From Belliella kenyensis (GTDB lineage: Bacteria; Bacteroidota; Bacteroidia; Cytophagales; Cyclobacteriaceae): a DNA stretch of 64,000 nt. Under the pieces are notes generated by a model, which did not search any database, had not been told where the DNA came from, and saw only the letters and a list, made by a program, of their open reading frames with translations. This document shows, piece after piece, positions 9,478 through 18,091 of this stretch. Positions within the stretch are counted from its first letter, which is position 1. Each line of letters starts with the position of its first letter. The translations under genes were made by a program, and so were the position numbers. The stretch spans positions 248,001 through 312,000 of the forward strand of contig NZ_JAKZGR010000003.1 in assembly GCF_022549675.1 (NCBI RefSeq), in the 5' to 3' direction.

Positions 9478-9537
9478 ATAAAAAACAAATCAATCATACA
9501 TGCAGACAAGCCCGATTCGAGAGAGTCGGGCTTTTTG
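9453..9537 (+). promoter_or_regulatory. Attenuator: antiterminator and Rho-independent terminator of the aro operon
   Basis: Terminator: aagcccga (9508-9515) pairs with tcgggctt (9526-9533), loop of ten, followed by a T run. Antiterminator: tcgaatcgg (9453-9461) is a 9-base perfect complement of ccgattcga (9512-9520), which overlaps the terminator's left arm, so the two structures exclude each other. A ribosome completing the leader (stop at 9475) covers 9453-9461 and lets the terminator form. A ribosome stalled early in the aromatic codons leaves it free. The element sits between the leader peptide and the real start of the DAHP synthase gene at 9560. Confidence 0.85.
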
Positions 9538-9559
9538 TATTTCAAACCAATTAAAACTC

Positions 9560-10657
9560 ATGGAAAATCACTTACAAACAAAAGATTGGGGACTTGGCCT
9601 TAAGGGTCATGTGATCATAGCAGGACCGTGCAGCGCGGAAACCCCAGAGCAAATCGAGAAGGTATGTCTCGACATGAAAAAGGAAAACATGATTCCAAAT
9701 ATCTTTAGGGCAGGAATCTGGAAACCGAGAACAAGACCAGGAAGCTTTGAAGGTATAGGAGAGGATGGTTTGAAGTGGATGGAGATTGTAAGACATCACC
9801 TTAATATCCCAATTACGACTGAAGTTGGGAATGCAGCGCACGTAGAGCTTGCATTGAAACACAAAGTAGATGTACTATGGATAGGAGCTAGAACTACAGT
9901 CAATCCCTTTGCTGTACAGGAAATTGCTGATGCATTGCAAGGTGTAGACATACCAGTGATGGTAAAAAACCCTATGAATCCAGATCTTCAACTATGGCTC
10001 GGTGCCCTTGAGAGGCTACAAGCGGTAGGAATCAACAAACTTGCGGCAATTCACAGAGGATTCTCAGATTCATATGACAAAAGGTTCAGAAATAAGCCAA
10101 ATTGGTCTATGCCAATTCATTTGAAAAGAGAATGGAAGGGGATGGAAGTGATCAATGATCCAAGCCATATTGTAGGAAATAGGGCTGGTATCTTGGAGAC
10201 ATCACAAAGGGCTATCAATTTTGGTTTGGATGGTTTGATGATTGAAACTCATCATGATCCTGACAATGCTTGGTCTGATGCCAAACAACAAGTAACTCCA
10301 GCAGCGCTAAAAGATATACTTTCGAAAATAGATTTCAAATCAACAACAGGATTTGAAAACCCAGGAGAAAGATTAAATGACCTTAGAACAGCAGTAGATC
10401 ATCTTGATGATCAGCTACTTGATCTTCTTCAGGAAAGATTTTCCCTGATAGACCAGATTGGTGCATACAAAAGAGAACATAATCTGACTGTATTTCAGTC
10501 AGACAGATGGAAGTTTGTGATGGAATCGAGAACGCAAAAGGGGGTTCAAAAGAATCTAAGTGAAAAATTCATGAAGGAGTTATTATATTGTATCCATGAA
10601 GAGTCTGTAAAAAGACAAGAAAAACAATTAAGAGAAGCTGACCCGGTAAAAAAATAA
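9560..10657 (+). CDS. Bifunctional 3-deoxy-7-phosphoheptulonate synthase / chorismate mutase
   Basis: 365 residues. Residues 1-265 are a type I-beta DAHP synthase: GPCSAE, RAGIWKPRTRPGSFEGIG, GARTTVNPF, KNPMNPD, HRGF, DPSHIVGNR. Residues ~270-355 are an AroQ-type chorismate mutase (LRTAVDHLDDQLLDLLQERF, IGAYKRE). The fusion couples the first shikimate-pathway step with the branch to prephenate and is typical of Bacteroidota. I start it at ATG 9560 (MENHLQTKDWG). An in-frame ATG at 9500 would place 20 codons across the terminator hairpin and is rejected. First gene of an aroF/CM-aroB-aroA run under Phe/Tyr attenuation. Confidence 0.93.
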   Translation: MENHLQTKDWGLGLKGHVIIAGPCSAETPEQIEKVCLDMKKENMIPNIFRAGIWKPRTRPGSFEGIGEDGLKWMEIVRHHLNIPITTEVGNAAHVELALKHKVDVLWIGARTTVNPFAVQEIADALQGVDIPVMVKNPMNPDLQLWLGALERLQAVGINKLAAIHRGFSDSYDKRFRNKPNWSMPIHLKREWKGMEVINDPSHIVGNRAGILETSQRAINFGLDGLMIETHHDPDNAWSDAKQQVTPAALKDILSKIDFKSTTGFENPGERLNDLRTAVDHLDDQLLDLLQERFSLIDQIGAYKREHNLTVFQSDRWKFVMESRTQKGVQKNLSEKFMKELLYCIHEESVKRQEKQLREADPVKK

Positions 10658-10659
10658 AA

Positions 10660-11691
10660 TTGGAATCGATAATATTTTCTAGTTCCATCAAGATTGATTT
10701 GAGGGGATTTCTGAGTAGACAGAAATATTCCCGACTTGGATTGATAATGGATAGCAACACATTTCGTGATTGCTATCCATTGATCTTAGATGGATTGCCA
10801 GACCATGACTATTATGTGTTTGAAGCTGGTGAAGTGAACAAAAACTTGACTACTTGCACAAAAATCTGGCAATGGATGACGGATTTAGGCCTCGATAGAA
10901 AGGCCTTGATCATCAATCTAGGGGGAGGAGTGACAGGTGACATGGGAGGGTTTTGTGCAAGTACTTACAAGCGAGGAATTTCATTTATAAATGTTCCAAC
11001 CACACTTTTGTCTCAAGTAGATGCTAGTGTTGGTGGAAAGCTAGGAATAGACTTCAATGGTTACAAAAATCACATTGGTGTATTTACGGAGCCTTTGGCA
11101 GTATTGATCTCTGAAGAATTTCTAAAAACACTTCCGATTGAAGAACTGAGATCTGGGTATGCTGAGGTAATAAAACATGGCTTGATACAGCATGCAAATT
11201 ATTACTCTAGTCTGTTAATTAGGGGCTGGGAGAATCAGGATTGGAAATCTATTATAGAAAAGTCTGTGTCCATCAAGAAGGAGGTAGTGAGCAAAGATCC
11301 AAAAGAGGCAGGACTTAGAAAAATCTTGAATTTTGGACATACCATAGGTCATGCTTTTGAGTCATTTTACCTAGATACAGATCGTCATCTGCTTCATGGT
11401 GAGGCTATAGCCATAGGAATGATCACAGAGGCTTACCTGTCTGAATTAAAAACAGGTCTTTCAAAGGATGATGTAAAACTTATCTCCGATGCTTTGATAC
11501 AAATTTATGGGAAATTTGATTTTCCTGAAAAAGATGTAAAAGAAATCATCAGCTTGTGTAGCCAAGACAAAAAGAACGAGGCCGATCGTATCAATTTCTC
11601 GCTTCTAAGTGCTATAGGAAAATGTGAATACAATATACCTGTAGCTCTAGAGGAAATAGCAGCATCCATCACATTTTATAAGTCATTATAA
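10660..11691 (+). CDS. aroB: 3-dehydroquinate synthase
   Basis: 343 residues, normal for AroB. NAD-binding and catalytic segments are present: NLGGGVTGDMGGF, the lysine of DASVGGKLGIDF, and metal ligands in SGYAEVIKHG, NFGHTIGHAFES and LLHGEAIAIGM. It converts DAHP to 3-dehydroquinate. The frame opens at TTG 10660, two bases after the stop of the upstream gene, and no ATG is near, so a TTG start with translational coupling is the best reading. Second gene of the attenuated operon. Confidence 0.93.
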   Translation: MESIIFSSSIKIDLRGFLSRQKYSRLGLIMDSNTFRDCYPLILDGLPDHDYYVFEAGEVNKNLTTCTKIWQWMTDLGLDRKALIINLGGGVTGDMGGFCASTYKRGISFINVPTTLLSQVDASVGGKLGIDFNGYKNHIGVFTEPLAVLISEEFLKTLPIEELRSGYAEVIKHGLIQHANYYSSLLIRGWENQDWKSIIEKSVSIKKEVVSKDPKEAGLRKILNFGHTIGHAFESFYLDTDRHLLHGEAIAIGMITEAYLSELKTGLSKDDVKLISDALIQIYGKFDFPEKDVKEIISLCSQDKKNEADRINFSLLSAIGKCEYNIPVALEEIAASITFYKSL

Positions 11692-11741
11692 TCCCAGATA
11701 AATCAAAAACAAACAACACTACCACTACGCTAATCAAACCT

Positions 11742-12947
11742 ATGAATATTCAATTATTGCAACAATTATCCACTTTTGGGGATATTGAAATACCACTACC
11801 ATCTTCCAAAAGTGAGAGCAATAGGGTACTAATTATCGATGCTCTCACCGAAGGATCAAATCAAATATCAAATCTTGCTGAAGCTAGAGATACACAGACG
11901 ATGATCAGGCTTTTGGCAGATAATCCTCCAGTATTTGATGTGTTAGATGCTGGTACTACGATGCGTTTTTTGACAGCCTATGCTACAGTGACCAATCAAA
12001 ACAAAATTATGACTGGTACAGCTCGGATGTGTGAAAGACCTATTGGGATACTCGTGGATGCTTTGAGAACTATAGGGGGCGAGATTCACTATATGAATAA
12101 GGAAGGATATCCTCCCTTGGCAATTCATGGCTTTGCAGGGCAAAAAAACAAAAGAGTAGAAGTGCGAGGTGATGTGAGTAGTCAATATATTTCTGCCCTG
12201 TTGATGATTGCTCCATTGTTGCCTGATGGTTTGGAAATAGCCCTGCAAGGCAAGGTAGGATCAAGGACGTATATAGAAATGACTTTGGAACTCATGGCGC
12301 AATTTGGTGTCGAATATCAATGGGTAAATGAAGTGATCAAGATCCCCGCTGGTAAATATAAAGTAACAAGCTTTGCTGTGGAGTCTGATTGGTCAGGTGC
12401 AAGCTACTGGTTCAGTTTGTTAGCCTGTGCAGATCAAGGAAGTCTATTCCTCAAAGGACTCAAAGCTAATAGCTTGCAAGGCGATAGCAAAATTGTGGAC
12501 ATTATGGATAGGCTTGGTGTCAAGAGTGAGTTTGTGGCAGACGGAGTACGCCTGACAAAACAAGCTGTCAAAGGTCTTTTGTCTTGGGATTTTACACACT
12601 GCCCAGACTTGGCACAGACCGTGGCTGTCACATGTGCTATTCTTGGTCAGAAGGTTGAATTTACTGGGTTGGAAAGCCTGAGAATCAAAGAAACAGATAG
12701 AATTCTTGCCTTGCAGAATGAGCTTGGGAAATTTAATGCCCAACTAGTAGAGGGAGAAAATGATGTGTTTACTTTGATCCCTTCAGTTTCATTACCATCA
12801 GAAGTACAGATACATACCTATGATGATCATAGGATGGCGATGGCATTCATGCCACTGATGACAAAAACTCGCGTAATCATCGAAGAACCAGATGTGGTCA
12901 ACAAGTCATACCCGAGTTTTTGGAAGCATGTATCTTTGATTCAGTAA
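11742..12947 (+). CDS. aroA: 3-phosphoshikimate 1-carboxyvinyltransferase (EPSP synthase)
   Basis: 401 residues, the short form usual in Bacteroidota. Motifs in order: LPSSKSESNRVLI (S3P/PEP site), DAGTTMRFLTAY, VSSQYISALLM, SLRIKETDR, DDHRMAMAF and a C-terminal NKSYPSFW. It joins PEP to shikimate-3-phosphate. The ATG at 11742 is 50 bases past aroB, consistent with one transcript from the attenuated promoter. No dedicated terminator is obvious before the convergent NamZ gene. Confidence 0.93.
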   Translation: MNIQLLQQLSTFGDIEIPLPSSKSESNRVLIIDALTEGSNQISNLAEARDTQTMIRLLADNPPVFDVLDAGTTMRFLTAYATVTNQNKIMTGTARMCERPIGILVDALRTIGGEIHYMNKEGYPPLAIHGFAGQKNKRVEVRGDVSSQYISALLMIAPLLPDGLEIALQGKVGSRTYIEMTLELMAQFGVEYQWVNEVIKIPAGKYKVTSFAVESDWSGASYWFSLLACADQGSLFLKGLKANSLQGDSKIVDIMDRLGVKSEFVADGVRLTKQAVKGLLSWDFTHCPDLAQTVAVTCAILGQKVEFTGLESLRIKETDRILALQNELGKFNAQLVEGENDVFTLIPSVSLPSEVQIHTYDDHRMAMAFMPLMTKTRVIIEEPDVVNKSYPSFWKHVSLIQ

Positions 12948-13008
12948 ATTGAATACGCTTTCAATATTCTCCTTTGTACCGATCAAATATATAATAGTGA
13001 GGTTTTGA

Positions 13009-14232
13009 TTATTTATACAAAGAATAGGCTTCGCTCATGTTACTGAAATCTTCTAAGTCTTTCTGCCAAGACTTTCTGATGTCCTCTTCTGATTTTCCGG
13101 AGAGGATATCTTTTTTCAATTGATCTGTACCAGCTAATTTGTCAAAGAAGTTATTGAAGAATTTTTCACCTTTACCACTAATTTGAAAGGCATTGATAAG
13201 GTAATCTAGCGTAAACCTATGTTCAAGAGATACTTCACGAAGGTCTTTTCCATAACATGTTTTGTTTTGGTGTGGAGGATTTTTGGACATACCTTCTATA
13301 CTCACTGGTTTGAAAGAAAAATCTCCGAATTTTGGATCGGGATATCCATAAACTTGGAAAGGGAACTGTGTGCCTCGTCCCACAGAAACATCAGTGCCTT
13401 CAAAAAAACATAACGATGGATAAAGTCTAATAGATAAATCATTAGGAAGATTTGGTGACGGCTTCACAGGTAGGCTATAACTCATGCTTTTATCCCAGTT
13501 TTCCACTTTGATAATTTCGATATCAGCTTTGACCTTATTCTTCAACCAGCCTTCACCATTGATCATCAGGGCAAGTTCACCCACGGTGAGCCCATGCACG
13601 ACAGGAATTGGATGCATGCCTACAAAGCTTTCAAAGCCCTTTTTGAGAACTGGGCCATCGATATAATCTCCATTGGGGTTTGGTCTATCAAGGATGATCA
13701 TAGGTAGCTTGTTTTCAGCACAGCTCTCCATCACGTAATGCATGGTACTGATATAAGTATAAAATCTAAGCCCAACATCTTGTAAGTCATATATGATCAC
13801 ATCCAAATCCTTCAGGACTTCAGCGGATGGCTTTTTATTGTTGCCGTAAAGTGAGACCAAAGGAATTCCTGTTCTTCTATCTACTTCATTGTTTACAACT
13901 TCACCTGCATCTGCATCGCCTCTAAATCCATGTTCTGGGACAAATACTTTTTGCACATCGACACCTTCCATCATTAGGAAATCAACTAAATGCATATTGT
14001 CTTGAGAAGTCAAGATACTCGTTTGATTTACTACAAGTCCGACTTTCTTTCCTTCTAGCATAGGTAGATATAGATCTGACCTATCCGCTCCTGGGGTTAT
14101 TTGATTAGAAATGCTGCTTTCTAAAAGTTGCATTTTTCCATCTTTCTCAGATTTTTCTGGGTATGGATTTTTGCAAAATGCCAAAGTGTTCATTAAAAAA
14201 GTGAGAAGGAATAAGATTTTTAGCTGCTTCAT
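13009..14232 (-). CDS. DUF1343 family exo-beta-N-acetylmuramidase (NamZ-like)
   Basis: 407 residues with a signal peptide (residues 1-20). The body is the DUF1343 fold: GKKVGLVVNQTSIL, KVFVPEHGFRGDADAGE, LYGNNKKPS, DVIIYDLQDVGLRFYTYIST and DRPNPNG are all hallmark segments. The characterised member (Bacillus NamZ/YbbC) removes MurNAc from the non-reducing end of peptidoglycan fragments; a role in cell-wall recycling in the periplasm follows by homology. Divergent from the permease gene with 41 bases between starts. Confidence 0.88.
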   Translation of the reverse strand: MKQLKILFLLTFLMNTLAFCKNPYPEKSEKDGKMQLLESSISNQITPGADRSDLYLPMLEGKKVGLVVNQTSILTSQDNMHLVDFLMMEGVDVQKVFVPEHGFRGDADAGEVVNNEVDRRTGIPLVSLYGNNKKPSAEVLKDLDVIIYDLQDVGLRFYTYISTMHYVMESCAENKLPMIILDRPNPNGDYIDGPVLKKGFESFVGMHPIPVVHGLTVGELALMINGEGWLKNKVKADIEIIKVENWDKSMSYSLPVKPSPNLPNDLSIRLYPSLCFFEGTDVSVGRGTQFPFQVYGYPDPKFGDFSFKPVSIEGMSKNPPHQNKTCYGKDLREVSLEHRFTLDYLINAFQISGKGEKFFNNFFDKLAGTDQLKKDILSGKSEEDIRKSWQKDLEDFSNMSEAYSLYK

Positions 14233-14273
14233 GTTAATTTGCGGTAGATTTACAGCAAATTAAAGAAACTTCA

Positions 14274-15491
14274 TTGAACATTTCATATTTCATAGCCAAA
14301 AGAATCAGTTTTAAAAGAACAGGAGGCTTCACGGGAACGATTCATCAAATAGCTGTAGCTAGTGTAGCCATAGGGCTGGCCATAACAATGATTTCTTTCA
14401 TGATCCTAGGAGGTTTTCAGAATGAAATTTCCAATAAGGTCTTTTCGTTTACAGGGCATTACCAAGGTCTTAAGTTTGTGTCAGGGAATGCATTTGAAGA
14501 AAGCCCTGTTTCGACTAACTCTGATTTTTTTCAAAATTATTCCACACTTGCTTTTATCGAACATGTTCAGGGATTTGCGCATAAGCCTGGATTGCTAAAA
14601 GGTGATGATGAGGTGGAAGGAGTACTCATGAAAGGTGTAGGGCCGGATTTTGATTCTTTGTCATTCAAAAAATCAATAATAAAGGGCAGGTTCATTCAGT
14701 TCTCTGACTCATCAGCAAGCAATGAAGTGGTAATTAGTAAAAAAATTGCCAATAAATTGAAGCTAGATGTAGGTGAGCGGGTTACTATGTATTATGTTCA
14801 AGAACCACCAAGGTATAGAAGATTGGAAATTGTAGGGATTTATGAGACTTTTTTAGAGAATTTTGACGATAAGATTTTAGTAGGAGATATTCAAGTGATC
14901 AGAAATCTCAATGCCTGGTCAGAAGATCAAGTTGGAGGATTTGAAATTTTTGTGGACCACCCTGAGAGAATAGATGATTATGCGGAGGAGATATATGAGT
15001 TTATGGATTTTGATCTTCGGTTGATAAAAGTTACAGATAAGTATTTAGAAATTTTTGATTGGTTGAAACTATTGAACAATAATGTATATGTTTTTCTTGG
15101 TTTGATTTTATTTGTGGCGGCCTTCAATATGGTTTCTATACTTTTTATATTGATCATGGAGCGTACTCAGATGATCGGCATATTGAAAGCAGTAGGGGCG
15201 GAGAATAAGCAGATCAGGAGAGTCTTTGTTTGGAATGGGGTTAGAATAATAGGTAGAGGGATGCTTATTGGAAATGGTGTGGGATTGGCGTTTGGCTGGA
15301 TTCAATCTCAGTTTAAGCTGATACCACTGGATCCTGAAAATTACTACATGAGTTTCGTGCCCATTGATTGGAATTGGCCTGTGTTCCTTATTTTGAATTT
15401 GCTTGTACTTATTGTGATAACTTTGGTGCTATTTATACCAGCCATGGTAATTAGCAATATCAAGCCAATCAAAGCAATCAGGTTTGATTGA
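14274..15491 (+). CDS. FtsX/LolC-like ABC transporter permease
   Basis: 405 residues. Topology is that of the LolC/MacB permease group: one membrane helix at residues ~25-48, a large periplasmic domain to ~265, then three helices (about 268-295, 320-345, 370-400). The cytoplasmic EAA-like loop after helix 2, RTQMIGILKAVGAENKQIRR, is typical. It may extract lipoproteins or lipids with an ATPase encoded elsewhere. Opens at TTG 14274; the next ATG is forty codons in, past the first helix, so TTG is required. Its last 14 bases overlap the convergent glycosyltransferase gene. Confidence 0.85.
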   Translation: MNISYFIAKRISFKRTGGFTGTIHQIAVASVAIGLAITMISFMILGGFQNEISNKVFSFTGHYQGLKFVSGNAFEESPVSTNSDFFQNYSTLAFIEHVQGFAHKPGLLKGDDEVEGVLMKGVGPDFDSLSFKKSIIKGRFIQFSDSSASNEVVISKKIANKLKLDVGERVTMYYVQEPPRYRRLEIVGIYETFLENFDDKILVGDIQVIRNLNAWSEDQVGGFEIFVDHPERIDDYAEEIYEFMDFDLRLIKVTDKYLEIFDWLKLLNNNVYVFLGLILFVAAFNMVSILFILIMERTQMIGILKAVGAENKQIRRVFVWNGVRIIGRGMLIGNGVGLAFGWIQSQFKLIPLDPENYYMSFVPIDWNWPVFLILNLLVLIVITLVLFIPAMVISNIKPIKAIRFD

Positions 15492-16224
15492 TTGGTTTTA
15501 GAGGTTTGAATATGCTTTTGATTTTCATGTAAATCACTCCAAAAATGGCTTCTTTGAATATTCCAGAAGTCATTTTTGAGGTACCACGAGTTCGATCGGT
15601 AAATATGATCGGAACTTCAATGATCTTGAACCCCAGCTTCCATGCAGTAAATTTCATTTCTATCTGAAAAGCGTAGCCAATAAACTTGATTTTTGAGAAA
15701 TCCATTGCTTTCAGAACCCTTGTATGGTAGCACTTGAATCCAGCGGTGGTGTCTTTTATGGGAATTCCGGTGATGAATTGTACATATTTACTTGCAAAGA
15801 ATGACATCAACACGCGTCCCATAGGCCAATTCACCACATTCACTCCAGTAATGTATCTTGATCCTATGGATACATCAAAACCTTGCGTCTCGCAAGCCTC
15901 GTAAAGTCTAATTAGATCGAGGGGGTTATGAGAAAAGTCAGCATCCATTTCAAAAACGTAGTGATAGTTGTTTTTGATAGCGTATTTGAAGCCTTCAATA
16001 TATGCTGTTCCAAGTCCTAACTTACCAGGCCTTTGGAGAAGGTGCAGTCTTTCTTCATGATTTTTTTGTAAACTTTTGACTATCTCGGCAGTACCATCAG
16101 GAGAATTGTCATCGATGACCAGGAGTTCAAATTCTCCTTCCAAACCCAAAACGTCATGAATCATCTGAGCGATGTTCTCCAGTTCGTTGTAAGTTGGAAT
16201 GATGACTAGTTTCTTTTTTTTCAT
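15478..16224 (-). CDS. Polyprenol-phosphate mannosyltransferase-like GT2 glycosyltransferase
   Basis: 248 residues of a GT-A fold. VIIPTYNELENI opens it, then VIDDNSPDGTAEIV, FEMDADFSHNPLDL (DxD-like metal site), GSRYITGV, TTAGFKCYHTRVL and a C-terminal RTRGTSKM. This is the dolichol-phosphate-mannose synthase (DPM1-like) group that charges polyprenyl phosphate with mannose or a related sugar at the inner membrane. It lacks the C-terminal membrane domain found in some bacterial homologues. ATG start at 16224. Confidence 0.9.
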   Translation of the reverse strand: MKKKKLVIIPTYNELENIAQMIHDVLGLEGEFELLVIDDNSPDGTAEIVKSLQKNHEERLHLLQRPGKLGLGTAYIEGFKYAIKNNYHYVFEMDADFSHNPLDLIRLYEACETQGFDVSIGSRYITGVNVVNWPMGRVLMSFFASKYVQFITGIPIKDTTAGFKCYHTRVLKAMDFSKIKFIGYAFQIEMKFTAWKLGFKIIEVPIIFTDRTRGTSKMTSGIFKEAIFGVIYMKIKSIFKPLKPINQT

Positions 16225-17094
16225 AAGTTGGAATTCAAAAATAGTAGTTAATTTTTAATATGTATATCCTTTTTATACCAGAAGAAGTATTTCATTGAAA
16301 TAATAGATTACTTGAGGATCAGGAAAAACTAATAACTTGTCCGACTGGGCGAATCCAGTATCATTTAATATCTGGATTTTGAAAACCCCAATATGACTTG
16401 GTTGCTGGTATCTTCGCAGATATACATTATTTTAAAATATGGATATACTGAACTTTGCCAATAGCATTACAAAATCCCGATTTATCTAACTTCTGATATA
16501 AAATGATATTGGATACTTATGAATATTGATCATTAACAACCTGTTGAGCCAACGAATAGAAGATACTGGTAAAAAAGCGTATGATCAGAATTTTAAAAAT
16601 TAGGATTTTGATAAAAATTACATTGATTCAGATTTTTTTTAAACAATAAATAAATAATTAGTTTTTTGAAGGAGATGTTAATGCGTATGAAATGCAAAAA
16701 AATGTATTTTTTTTAACAGACTTTTGTTAGCTTAATAAGAGGGAAAGGGTTTTAATTTATATAATTTGATATTCAGCTAGTTATGTATTTTGAGTTGTAA
16801 AAATAATATGCAATATTTGTGTTAAAATTGAAAAATTCTAATATTTGTCAAAGTCAATTAGAAGAGTATACAATATTTAAAATGCAAATATTTTAGTGTA
16901 AGGGTAATTTTGGGAAGAAATTAAGTTTATAACTAAATCGATCATAGGAGAGGAGTTGCTTATCACCCAAGAAAAGCACAAAGCTATATCTCTATAAAAG
17001 CCTAAGGTTTTGATCTTAGGTTTTTTTATTTGAAATTTTTATACCAGTGAATCAATTAATTATGACATTGAATAAAATAATTTCATTGAATGTA
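16225..17094. other. Long AT-rich intergenic stretch without a gene
   Basis: No reading frame of credible composition is present. It contains many A/T runs, a ten-codon ORF at about 16681 preceded by gaaggag, and near its right end a segment (about 16910-17000) leading into an orphan terminator. The right boundary is the tRNA-Ser promoter. Confidence 0.6.
17001..17027 (+). terminator. Orphan Rho-independent terminator (possible small RNA upstream)
   Basis: cctaag (17001-17006) pairs with cttagg (17015-17020), extended by A/T pairs, and is followed by seven T. No ORF ends here. The ~90 bases before it (aggagaggagttgcttatca...) are less AT-rich than their surroundings, so a short non-coding transcript is plausible. 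Confidence 0.55.
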
Positions 17095-17125
17095 TTTGGA
17101 AATATCTGCATTAAAAGTACCTTTG
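17095..17125 (+). promoter_or_regulatory. Promoter of tRNA-Ser (Bacteroidota type)
   Basis: TTTG at 17095-17098 and TACCTTTG at 17118-17125 with a 19-bp spacer match the -33/-7 consensus exactly. The tRNA begins about 45 bases downstream. Confidence 0.75.
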
Positions 17126-17170
17126 CAGACCATTAGACATGAAAGTCGAAGGGAAATAGTAATAAAAAAT

Positions 17171-17255
17171 AGAGGAGTGGCAGAGTGGTCGATTGCGGCG
17201 GTCTTGAAAACCGTTGTACCGCGAGGTACCGGGGGTTCGAATCCCTCCTCCTCTG
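17171..17255 (+). tRNA. tRNA-Ser (anticodon TGA)
   Basis: 85 nt. Acceptor stem agaggag (17171-17177) pairs with ctcctct (17248-17254), discriminator G at 17255. Anticodon stem gcggt/accgt encloses loop cttgaaa with anticodon TGA at 17205-17207. A long variable arm (class II) follows, then a T arm ggggg-ttcgaat-ccctc. CCA is not encoded. Discriminator G and the long variable arm agree with serine identity. Confidence 0.95.
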
Positions 17256-17263
17256 CATTTGAG

Positions 17264-17304
17264 CCCTGTAATTAGCTTTAAAACAGTTAGTTACAGGGTT
17301 TTTT
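17264..17304 (+). terminator. Terminator after tRNA-Ser
   Basis: ccctgtaa (17264-17271) pairs with ttacaggg (17291-17298), followed by six T. Confidence 0.8.
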
Positions 17305-17450
17305 ACTTCCCTTAGTCACAAATAAGTCACAAGGTTATTAGTACTTTTAGCTTGATTAAATTATTTTTCAGATAGTATATATTTATATAGATTCTAAATA
17401 AATATCTAGTCAAAATTGGGTTTTCTTGATACTGATCACCCTTAAAAATA

Positions 17451-17480
17451 GAAAAGCCAACTAGTGATAGTTGGCTTTTC
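17451..17480 (-). terminator. Terminator after the small HTH gene
   Basis: Near-perfect palindrome gaaaagccaacta / tagttggcttttc with loop gtga. Symmetric A and T runs make it usable in both directions. It lies 12 bases past the stop of the minus-strand 62-aa gene. Confidence 0.75.
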
Positions 17481-17492
17481 TTGTTGGTGTCT

Positions 17493-17681
17493 TTACGCTT
17501 CTTTATCTTTCGCAGCTTTGATTTCAGTCTCAATTTTAGCAATTGCACTTTTTACCGTAGGTGATGTTATACCCAATTCATTAGCTATTTTAGAGTTGTT
17601 CCAGCCTTCTTTTGTGCTTAGTTGATGGATTGTTCTCTTTGTGACTAAAGAGTAAACAGGGGCTGCTTTTGTACCTTCCAC
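17493..17681 (-). CDS. Small helix-turn-helix protein
   Basis: 62 residues with a LuxR/sigma-region-4-like HTH: HQLSTKEGWNNSKIANELG then ITSPTVKSAIAKIE, followed by a basic tail. It probably binds DNA. The only in-frame start is GTG 17681; a TGA lies a few codons upstream in frame. An ATG at 17697 reads MKTSTRG in the other frame and would join the body at GTKAAPVYS if a single base were removed. So the gene is either GTG-started or carries a 1-base frameshift near its start. A good terminator follows. Partner and target unknown. Confidence 0.65.
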   Translation of the reverse strand: MEGTKAAPVYSLVTKRTIHQLSTKEGWNNSKIANELGITSPTVKSAIAKIETEIKAAKDKEA

Positions 17682-17697
17682 GAGTGCTTGTTTTCAT

Positions 17698-18091
17698 GGT
17701 TACTATTTTCTAGAATTTAAAAAAAAATCAGCATTCTAAAATGAAGTTTTGGGTGATTTACAAAAAACCAATCTCAATCACTAGTATTAGGTGATTGGAA
17801 GGGCTGTAGATGATGATGTTTTTCCTTACCAGATCTTTCATGCACCTGTGATTAGTGCTTAGAGATTTGACCTGCGAGTTTTGCACGGTCAATTTTTGAT
17901 TACTAAATCAATAGAAACGCCATATTCCAAAAATCAAAATTACCATTATATTATTTTAGCGAATTACCACAGTGTACAATTGGATAACGCCATTAACGAA
18001 GCCATTATTGGAAACATTTTAGGTAAGTGAGTCATATTTTGCTGGCATGCTAAATTATCTTATAATGAGTTATAGTCTGATTTTCAGTTGA
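17698..18091. other. Gene-poor stretch with a possible coding remnant
   Basis: No intact gene. On the plus strand a stop-bounded frame of about 55 codons ending at TGA 18028-18030 (tail NAINEAIIGNILGK) has protein-like composition but no ATG. It may be the 3' remnant of a lost gene. Confidence 0.35.

Noticed and set aside
9500-9559. ATG at 9500 as the start of the DAHPS-CM gene
   Set aside because: It puts 20 codons over the terminator hairpin; MENHLQTKDWG at 9560 is family-like and follows the attenuator.
16930-17000. preQ1 or other known riboswitch before tRNA-Ser
   Set aside because: No match to a known aptamer core, and the downstream gene is a tRNA.
17090-17275. 61-codon ORF over tRNA-Ser
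   Set aside because: It is a read-through of the tRNA ([14 protein letters not shown]) and not a protein.
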